Source of the DNA: Decorospora gaudefroyi
Taxonomy: Eukaryota; Ascomycota; Dothideomycetes; Pleosporales; Pleosporaceae
Reading direction: 5' to 3'
NCBI GenBank assembly: GCA_010015605.1
Contig: ML975277.1
Location: 123,899-187,898, forward strand
DNA length: 64,000 bases
Shown here piece after piece: positions 56,140 to 64,000 of the stretch (position 1 is its first letter; each line of letters begins with the position of its first letter). Both the position numbers and the translations under genes were made by a program. Under the pieces are notes generated by a model. That model made no database searches, was not told the DNA's origin, and saw nothing but the letters and a program-made list of their open reading frames with translations.

Positions 56140-57356
56140 CTATCCAGTCCAAGGATAAAGATCCTTGATGGCGTCGAAATCCCCGTCCGAGACATCTTCT
56201 AGCGGGCGGTACTTGAAGCAGTTGTCGGCCTGGACAAAGTCAGTATCTTGACTATCCACACGTCCGGCAGAACTTGACTTACCGTGCGTCCCTTCGGATG
56301 AGTTTTATGCCCAGGATTTCGCCACTTAACCAACGGCACATCCGTATACTTGTTGTAGTCCTTATCCTTTCCTACGCCCTGATAGCTGTGATACAGCCTC
56401 ACGATATGTCAGCGACATATGCCTGGAGGCTCGCTTAGTACTTACATGATCGAATTACCATCGAACGGCCCCTTGCGCGTCACCTTCTCGGCCTTCTCGT
56501 CATTACCCCAGAGATTCTTCGTAAACGCGTACCCGACGAATCCCAACCTGTACCACAGCTCCGCGCTCTCACACACTTCGTCTATGCCGTGTACACCCGC
56601 ATCTTCAACGCGCCTCCTCGCCTCCTCATACCCCACAACATTCTCGCACTTATAATCCAGCCAATCATCCCTATCATCGCGCCGATGCTCATGACTCAGC
56701 CCCAACACATGCCCCCACTCATGCGCCACCGTCACCTTATCCCCCTCCTCCAACTTCTCCGGATTCAAGTACATTTCATTATGATGCCTGCGCGCATCCG
56801 TCTTCCTATACCCCACCGTCGCCGCCGCCTTGTACGGCAGTCCGCGGTCGCTCCGGATAATCACGGCATTGCTGTCGTTGATCGGGTTCCAGTGCCCCGT
56901 CTCGTCGTAGCACATTTCCGGCCCCGAGCCGTCGGGCTTGATGTGCACGCGGAACTTGACGGCGTGCCCGCGATCTGAGGACGGGAAGTTGAGCTTGTCG
57001 AGCCACATGTTGACGCTGTCGAAGACGAAGTCCGCGAGTTCGGCGTCGGCTTTGGCGTCACGGAAGCACCTATTGGTGTTGGGTTAGTGGGAGAGGGAAG
57101 GGTGGATGGGAGTAAATTACATGGATACTACGGCGACGCCGCTGTCGCCGCAGGGCCACAGCTCGCCCTGGTTGACCGCGCCCGTTGGAATTACGAGTTC
57201 GTTCCAGCCGAAGTCTGGGTTGAGATGGACGGCTTGGATGAGGTCGTAGGAGGTGTGCGTGGTGTTGCCGATGAAGCGCATGTCGTTGTAGGGGGGAGGA
57301 CAGGATAGCGTTAAGGTAGCTAGCAGGAGCGCGATGAGCGCGTGGAAAAATAGCAT
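56140..57356 (-). CDS. Secreted astacin-like zinc metalloprotease (M12A-type), 354 aa, four exons
   Basis: Exons 57356-57121, 57069-56446, 56397-56283 and 56229-56140 join in frame (1065 nt); introns are 48-53 nt. The first 18 residues (MLFFHALIALLLATLTLS) form a signal peptide, so the product is secreted. The zinc site is HEWGHVLGLSHEHRRDD with ligands His195, His199 and His205 and catalytic Glu196, the metzincin HExxHxxGxxH pattern; the Glu after the third His is the astacin family residue. The Met-turn SIMLY follows, split by intron 2. The C-terminus ends DFDAIKDLYPWTG. Substrates are unknown; secreted fungal astacin-like proteases are candidate virulence or nutrition factors. Cys residues (CPPP, PCGD, CFRD, MCYD, KCEN, EVCES, NCFKY) could form disulfides. 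Confidence 0.9.
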
Positions 57357-57597
57357 CGTTGCTGGGCTTGATAAGGGAAAAATGAAAGGAGAGTGACTGG
57401 TTGACAGGTGCTGTGTGTCGAGAACGAATGGGTGTGGAGAGAGGCGTGAGTGGGGATACAGGGGCGAGATATAGCGAGAGGAGGTGTGATGAATGCGCTA
57501 GATTGTAGCGCTCAAACGACTACGGGAAGAACGGAAGAAGCAGGCGATGGTGATGCAATGAGGGCGACGGGGAATGATTTGGGCGAGAGCAGGTGAT

Positions 57598-58115
57598 TCA
57601 TACACCTCGCAAGCAAACGATCGAGCGACATCGAGGGAATTGTGCCTCAAACTTTGCCATATGCAGCTGGACGACTCGGATCCAGGAGGTGACGGAGGCG
57701 AGGTTGGCGGAGATGGAATTTATTTGAGTGCCGTGTAGAATGCTGAAGCTTCTCGGTTCAAAGGGTCGATGCTCCAGTCTCTGCTTGAAGCCATGGTCAT
57801 ACGCATGCTGTACATCGCGAAACCATGTTTGTAGGCCTTGAGGCGAGTCGTCATTTATCGAGGCAGTTGTGTCCTTTCTGTACGCCAACTCCTCCGAGAC
57901 TGCTAGGTACTCAACCTGACAACCTCCCTGTCTACGACCTTTCGATCGTGACTGCCGATGGAATTCTGACTCACTCAGGTCCAGAGAAGGCCGAAAGTGT
58001 CAGTGGAAAAAGTAATCTTACCGGCCCCCACGACAGTGACGGGTCGAAATGGTCTTCCGTGTTCAGCGACGAGTGTTAGAAGTTGAAGCGACATAGTCAC
58101 TGTCGCGGAAGGCAT
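57598..58115 (-). CDS. Putative small hypothetical protein, 153 aa, two exons
   Basis: Exon 1 58115-58022 and exon 2 57965-57598 join in frame (462 nt) through an intron with donor GTAAGA, branch-like CCACTGACAC and acceptor GTCAG. The product starts MPSATVTMSLQLLTLVAEHG and continues with a basic stretch (SRSKGRRQGG). A region that looks like real protein follows (QVEYLAVSEELAYRKD, LQTWFRDVQHAYDHGFKQRL), ending IVCLRGV. No family recognised and no signal peptide. The support is the clean splice and composition only. It sits between the metalloprotease and HET genes. It may be a lineage-specific gene or chance. Confidence 0.35.
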
Positions 58116-58727
58116 TACGAGTCGCTTCAGGCTGACATCGATAAATGATGATTGAGACGTTCCACGATGCAGTATTTTCTTGCGCTTTAGGCATTGAAGT
58201 TTATGGCTGGCAAGGTCGTATCGTAAGTAGATGCACTTGGCCGTTGAAGTCTCCTCCACCGCTAAAGATGGACCCGCACAACGATGACGTACGTATAATT
58301 TCAGATGGTTCCGATCATTGCACTGAATATCCAATCCACTCCGTTCGAAAGCGACAAGAACATGGCAACGACATCTCACCACTGGACAGAGATACGAGCA
58401 AGAGCTGAGATTTTCCGCCCCCACGATGACCGCCGCGCCAGGCTCCCACCTTTTGGGGGCTTACTGCGCAGCAGCCGCATCATCATTCTCAGCTCGACAG
58501 CAGCAAGCCTTCCCTCTCTTCCATCCACCAGTAACCCACCCAATTCCGATTGACAATAGCGCTATCTCTTGACGCACTTCTCCATTTCGAATGAACCCCA
58601 TCGAGTCATCAACTGAACATTTTCCTCTCCTCAGCTCGATCGCCAAGAGCCCCCACCTCAACTAAGGTCGGGACCACAAGAGTGCGGAATTCTCTTCGCA
58701 AGCATCCCACCGCAACTCTGATAGATC
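58116..58727. promoter_or_regulatory. Upstream region of the HET gene
   Basis: 612 bp with no recognised gene between the putative small gene and the HET start codon. Confidence 0.4.
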
Positions 58728-61700
58728 ATGGGTCTAGACAGCAACGGAAGCAAGAATGAAATCGTGGATGAAGAGCCGATCGGTAGCAATGGCAACCCCG
58801 TTGGCGTGGAGAACGGCGCCGAGGAAGCCCAAAAAGAGCCCACAAGGCTGAAACAAGAGAGCAAAGAGATCCCCAAAACGGGCAGGTCGGACAACGCCGT
58901 CTCCAATTCAGATGTTTATCATCACGTGGCTGGACAACGAGATGCAGGTGGAAGTGTGAGTTCTCTCTGTTCAGTATTTTTCACGGAGTGAACAGTATTG
59001 TATTTGTGACGCCAGTGTGCTAATGGTCTCGCAGTCACTATGTCCGAAGTGTCACGATCTCAAATTGACTACTGACCGCTTCATTGTTCGTACTCGAGCT
59101 CCACGCGACGGCGCGAAGCCGGCTTTCTTCCAGCTCACTTCCACTACAAGGCCGATTCCTCTTGGGACACTAAGGGAAATAGTGAAGAGCAGTCAACATT
59201 GTAGTTTGTGCAAGCTTGTTTTGCGATCGGTTCAAGACGGGATCGCGGAGCCCACCAAAACCCTCCAGGAATACGAAGGTGCCTGCTGCACTTTGAGTTG
59301 GGAGGTTGATGGTAGAGAGATGATCGAAACGCGAAGCGACCCGGACGACCCTCAAGCTAAACAACAGTCGCCTCGAGGACTGACCCGTCGCATCCATCTC
59401 AGATGGAACACGGACAGTTTGAAAGACTCATACCTAGTCTACGTAGCATCGGGGAAGCGCATAACCGCCTCGGACGCTGAAAGAGCCTGGAACTCGAATC
59501 TCCTCTTCCTCGGTCGTGAGATTGGTCTTCGTGGCAACATACAAGCCAGAGTCAAGAGCTGGATTGATCTTTGTCATGACAAGCATCAGGGACCATGCTC
59601 CGCCGCTCAGGACAACGATATATGGAAGAGATTTCTCGACATGGTATCGCATTCATACTTTGGCGTCATTGATGTCCTCAACATGCAGCTAACGGAGTTG
59701 CCTACATTGAAAAATTTCACAACAGATCTGGGGGAAACGCCCGTTGCACCGCAGTACGTCGCTTTGAGCTACGTATGGGGTACCGCGCCTGCCTACAGAA
59801 CGGTTCTTGCGAACGTCATGCAGCACCGTATGCATGGCGGACTCGACCGGGTTTTTCATCGTCTCCCCAAAGTCATCCAAGACGCGATTGATCTGGTGCG
59901 GCGCCTCGGCATCCAGTATCTCTGGATAGATGCATTGTGCATCATTCAGGATAGTGCGAGGTCATGGAAGCTGAATGCGTATAATATGGATCTCATCTAT
60001 GGTAACGCTGCCTTCACGATTTGTGCCGCGGATGGGCCATCTGCGACCACGGGTCTCCGGGCCATGCACGAGGGGACTGGGATTGGGAGTGAGGATCAAC
60101 TGATTGCCGATTGCGCTGACAATGTTCGACTAGTCGTGAGTCGACCACCAGAGATGCACATCAAGTCATCGAGATGGAACACTCGAGCTTGGACATTTCA
60201 GGAAAGACTTCTCTCGCGAAGATGCTTGATCTTCACGGGTAGCCGAGTGTACTTCCAGTGCCGATCTACTGGCATGTCCGAGGATATCTTCGCCGACCGA
60301 GAAGGCGCGGGGTGGTCGCTGGACTTCATGGATGCCCCGCTGCAAACCTTTCGTCAATTGCCACTGCGATCTATCTGGGTCTACATGAAGACAGTCGAAT
60401 TATACACAGCAAGAGAGCTAACCAAACAAGCTGACATTCTGGCTGCTTTCAGCGGGGTTTCGAATTTGATGCAGCAAACGATGCAGGCCCCATTTGTCTT
60501 CGGGCTACCGACATCTCACTTCGATCTCGCGCTACTCTGGGAACACTTCCAGCCCGCCGAACGCCGCCGACTAAACAGCAAAGCGGCGGAAGGCGAGTTC
60601 AGTGACTTCCCAAGCTGGAGCTGGAGCGGTTGGTATGACGCATCGGCCCATTACAGGCGGGACACGATCGAAGAGTGTCTGGACGATGTGAACGAATGGC
60701 TTGAAGAGCGCACGTGGATTCGCTGGTACATAAGAGACGGGAATGGCGATTTGCGCCCGCTGTGGGATCAAGATGAGTGGCTAATGGACCGTAGCAAACA
60801 CGAGAAATGGCAGGGCTACGGAAACGACCGCTCGAGTGGATCCATGACTTTCTGGGCCAAATCACGCAGTCGGCGTTCCATAATTATTACGCGTGGAACC
60901 ACACGGCACTTTCGCGGCAACGGAGATGTCTACCCTTATCCTTCTTACTGCCCAGGCAGGCATCTCACGTCACCACCACAAAAGTATACACCACCACCCT
61001 CACCTGACTTTACAGAAGCAAGGCCGAGACATCGAGAGCGTGATGTTTCGCCTGATCGGACGCTAGACTTGAACCGCCTCCAATCTACAACGGCAGACCC
61101 GGACACCTACACTGTTACGACCAAGCAAATCAAAACTATCACAACAAAGCAAACAGACCCTGAGGTAGCACATCAAATCAAAGTCGACAAAACCGGTGAG
61201 CGTCGGCTAGATATTTACATCAACGGGCCGAGAAACGTTTCACCCCCTGCATGCATCATATACGAATGTGAAACTGCCGATGAAAGTTTACCACAAGAAG
61301 GAAAAGAGCCATCGACCACGACGCAGCCACCTTTGCGAACCGAAGTATCTTTGTATTCATCACTGTCACCTTTTGCCCAGCTAGTTGGACACAATTGGCA
61401 GAAATCACGGAGTGCTGTCTGGAGATGGACACAGATCGCTTACCGCAACGAGATTATTCGATTCTTGATCGATGTTTTGGTAGCATTGCTGCGTCTGTGC
61501 AGCGTTCTTCTGGGCATGCCAATGAGCCACGCTATCGACCACACCAATAATGAACCCTCGCCTTCCCGAAAGCGCGGTCGATCGCCATCTTTGCGTCCTG
61601 CAAAGAATCACAGTACGTTCTACTTCTTTAAGGATGCTCCGCCGCCAGCTCAACGCTCCAGCGCGCCATCTCCAACTCCGTCGCCGCCTCCGGCTCCAGG

Positions 61701-62724
61701 TCAACAACACTACAATGTACCTCTACCACCGATCTCACGTCCGTCACTCTTGCGTCGTCGCTCTTCCTATTCCGACGATGAATATAATCCTATCGACAGA
61801 GAGCGCGGAATTAGATCGCGCTATGGAGAAGAGCGACGCCCTTCGCCTGATAAAGAGATCCACTTCGTGGGCCGGCCACAAAATCGTGTCTACCGAGAAC
61901 CATCTCCAGAAGGTTTTGCCGGGATCGAAATCGAACGTAACCCAGGACGCTCCGCACTGTACTCAGAGATTGATCGCACCCCTCGTAGTTCTCGCACCAT
62001 CAAGCAGGTTCGATATGATGATACTGTCAAATTTGACGGCCCTGGTCACCACGACCATTACACACGACCGGACAACCGGCCATACGGCAGTCTTTTTTCA
62101 AGACCGTACGATCGTCATTACGGCAGTCTCTTCTCACGACCTGATGACCATCGTTACAGTAGTCACCTTTCACGAGCGGACGACCGTCACTTTCATGACT
62201 TGGTGTTTCAACCCGACCGCAAGATGGATCCTGAGCAGACTGAGCTTCAGCCGGAGTTTCGCATTACGCTCAAGGAGTACCCATATCAGCCAGTCATCGC
62301 ACCTTATGACGTGGACCTTGGCACCACGAAGGTTTCGCTCATGCCCATCCTGCAATTCTGGACATGGCACACCTTCCTTCACATCCAGTGCCCTTCCGCA
62401 TCACCCGATGGGCTAATCAGGTGTAACATCGCGGACAAGTTCGGCGACTGGTGCGGCTCGATCATGTTGGACGCGCGTTGGGTGGGCAATGCGAAGACGG
62501 CGAAGCAGGAGTTCATCGCAATCTCGGAAGCGAAGAAGTTTACGGAAGAGGAGTGCGAGACGTGGTCGTACTACGTGCCGAAAGAGAGGGAGGAGTCGGA
62601 GTGGGACTTGTTCTACGTGCTGCTGATTGCATGGAACGATGGCCGATGGGAGAGGATGGGGCTTGGGAAGGCTTTCAAAGAAGCGTTTCGAGATGCGGCG
62701 TGGAAGGAGATTGTGTTGGCGTGA
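58728..62724 (+). CDS. HET-domain (heterokaryon incompatibility) protein, 1305 aa, two exons
   Basis: Exons 58728-58955 and 59035-62724 join in phase 0 (3918 nt). The first exon is polar. A possible zinc-binding CPKCHDLKL...CSLC pair starts exon 2. The HET domain spans about residues 317-460: YVALSYVWG, LPKVIQDAIDLVRRLGIQYL, WIDALCIIQD and MDLIYGNAAFTICAADG, the blocks of PF06985, followed by RAWTFQERLLSRRCLIFTG. A hydrophobic helix lies at about 882-905 (IIRFLIDVLVALLRLCSVLL). Then comes a long disordered Pro/Arg/Asp-rich tail with four 12-residue repeats (62065-62208) and a compact C-terminal module (about 1150-1305). HET domains trigger regulated cell death on non-self fusion (family knowledge). 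The tail and membrane helix are not standard for the family. Confidence 0.9.
62065..62208 (+). repeat. Four 36-bp tandem repeats inside the HET gene
   Basis: Four consecutive in-frame units encode RPDNRPYGSLFS, RPYDRHYGSLFS, RPDDHRYSSHLS and RADDRHFHDLVF. The first two are closest to one another; the last is most divergent. Confidence 0.9.
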
Positions 62725-62837
62725 TGTGAGTGACTGGACCCACTCAGCAAGAACACAACGTTCTACCTTCCTGCATTAAGGCGCTGAGTCCAAAGTTCGC
62801 ATCTTGTAATCTGCGTGTTAAAGCGTATCCGCATGTT

Positions 62838-63009
62838 GCTCTAAGATGTATGAATAATTCTACCCTAGGCAGAGTGGAATTTGCAGCCAATCACTGCTCC
62901 TCGGAGCGCTTCCGTCTGTCCCTGCGCCTCGCCTCATCTAAGTCTTCGGCTGCTCCCGTCTCCATAGGGCCTTGCCGAAGGGAAGCTCCTGCACAAACAT
63001 TACATGCTG
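62838..63009 (+). repeat. Dispersed repeat, copy B (inverted relative to copy A at 51375-51551)
   Basis: It starts GCTCTAAGAT and shares the block GAGTGGAATTTGCAGCCAAT and the following sequence with copy A in opposite orientation. It lacks about seven bases (TTAATCT region) present in copy A near the 3' end. Confidence 0.85.
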
Positions 63010-63212
63010 TTACGACCACACTCACCAACGAGAGGATTACGGATTGATTATGGCAAAACCTATTCGGCCGCCCCCAAAAAAGATCAGATGAGACGGAAGC
63101 AAATTGTTAAGACGATAAGGTCCCTGAGGGCGGGGAACCCACCTTTGCAATATTATTACCCGATTAGGCAATATTTTCAGGTGACGTAGGTGATTTGCAG
63201 GACGCTATGCCG

Positions 63213-63240
63213 TACGCGAGGCTACGCGAGGCTACGCGAG
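63213..63240. repeat. Short tandem repeat, unit TACGCGAGGC
   Basis: Two complete units and eight bases of a third follow one another without spacer. Confidence 0.85.
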
Positions 63241-63756
63241 GAGGCTTGCCAGGCGTGTTTTAGGACGATAGCCTGTCGCGATTCAATAATCTTCTGCTTT
63301 TTAGGTGTCTTCTAAGGGCTCGATTTGGCGATGTCGCGTCCTGGCCAGCCGCCTGCGGGGGGCCCGTGCGAGCTCCGCGGGGTGCCAAGAACAGGGTCCA
63401 AAAACCGCCCGGCCAGGAACACTAAGATCTCAAAATCTTCGCACCACGCTGCACCACTAACACCTTCGCGTCGCAATACTTTCATCAATTGATAACTAGT
63501 AATTAGAGCCTTGCGATTCTAAAATATTAACAATCTTGGAGAACGATAGTGTAGTTGTGTTGCAATTAATTGTTGTTGTAAGGGGGAGTCCTAGGGCCTA
63601 GTAACGCTAGGTTGCCGCTAGCGACCTCGAATATATTCCACCCACATGGAAATGTACTGTGGTATCAGGCAAAAGTTTTAACGGTGGGTCCCGGAGACCA
63701 GGGGGTGTGGTCGTGTATGAACTAAGCCTAATTCTGTCTTATCTTTCAAGCTAATT

Positions 63757-64000
63757 TCAGTACTTTGTGTGACCTCCATCAGCGTCAATCACAGCCTGGC
63801 ATCTCTCCTTCATGCTACCAACCAGCTCTCTCAGCACCTCGTCTGTGATCGAGTCCCAAGCCTCCTGAACAATCTGACGTAGCTGATCATATGTACGCTG
63901 CCTGCCTGCTGGTAGATCTGGATAGCAGTTCTCTATGTAGTCCTTCATCTTGTTCCATACTGCCTCAATAGGATTCAGATCTGGTGAGAAGGCCGGCCAG
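63757..64000 (-). CDS. Tc1/mariner-type transposase, C-terminal part, cut by window edge
   Basis: The minus strand reads open from the window edge to a stop at 63757, 80 codons. It begins WPAFSPDLNPIEAVWNKMKD, the third catalytic block of DDE transposases of the Tc1/mariner superfamily (SPDLNPIE with the catalytic acidic residue at the end), followed by the usual C-terminal helix QIVQEAWDSITDEVLRELV and the closing SMKERCQAVIDADGGHTKY. No stop or frameshift is visible in this part, so the element could be recent; the first two catalytic Asp residues lie outside the window. A TA followed by CTGTGGTATCAGGCAAAAGT at 63655-63676 may mark the terminal inverted repeat on this side; the partner end is not visible. 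Confidence 0.85.
   Translation of the reverse strand, partial: WPAFSPDLNPIEAVWNKMKDYIENCYPDLPAGRQRTYDQLRQIVQEAWDSITDEVLRELVGSMKERCQAVIDADGGHTKY

Larger units (their letters stand above)
62725..63756. other. Repeat-derived region without a gene
   Basis: It contains repeat copy B (62838-63009) and a 10-bp tandem TACGCGAGGC in nearly three copies (63213-63240). A GC-rich block follows (63340-63420), then AT-rich sequence (63480-63560). A possible transposon end at a TA near 63655 lies 3' of the transposase. No gene seen. Confidence 0.55.

Noticed and set aside
1..64000. CRISPR arrays, rRNA and tRNA genes, bacterial-type operon signals
   Set aside because: Scanned by eye. No repeat-spacer array, no rRNA core sequence, and no convincing tRNA T-loop with matching acceptor stem was found; a tRNA search program could still find one I missed.

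Overview
The window reads as nuclear DNA of a filamentous ascomycete, most likely a Dothideomycete of the Pleosporales type. Genes lie on both strands, introns are short (about 48-190 nt) with GTRNGT donors and CTRAY branch points, and the gene set is fungal: Hul5, PAC1, AzgA, Pth11-like receptor, HET, poly(A)-binding protein. The genus is inference. I assembled gene models by hand by checking splice sites and codon phase; each multi-exon model given as a CDS closes in frame.

Layout. 1-4.2 kb: a caspase-like gene (cut by the window edge) diverges from a protein kinase-ankyrin gene. 4.7-9.9 kb: HECT ubiquitin ligase Hul5 converges on a hypothetical gene. 10.9-18.1 kb: MFS permease of the allantoate type, rhodopsin-domain receptor-like protein, FAD monooxygenase. 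18.2-21.1 kb: two hypothetical conserved-looking proteins, then 2.2 kb without a gene. 23.4-28.4 kb: PAC1/LIS1 and Stu2/XMAP215 head to head. 29-35 kb: an aminotransferase-fold protein lacking its PLP lysine, RIB3, and the purine permease AzgA. 37.6-48.2 kb: mitochondrial calcium uniporter, a large proline-rich protein, PAB1. Between these lie housekeeping-style intergenic regions.

From about 50 kb the character changes to an accessory, repeat-bearing region. It holds a broken OrsD-like (DUF3505) gene, a P450, a Ty3/gypsy pol relic, orphan 3' coding fragments, a secreted astacin-like protease with the relic of a lost paralogue beside it, a HET-domain gene with a tandem-repeat tail, and a Tc1/mariner transposase running off the end. 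Two inverted copies of a roughly 170-bp repeat (51.4 and 62.9 kb) bracket most of it.

The genes that seem to belong together are PAC1/Stu2 (microtubule plus-end and dynein control, one shared promoter region) and the caspase-like/kinase-ankyrin pair (possible cell-death or self-recognition module). No CRISPR, rRNA or convincing tRNA was seen. Functions rest on motifs read by eye; no database search was possible.
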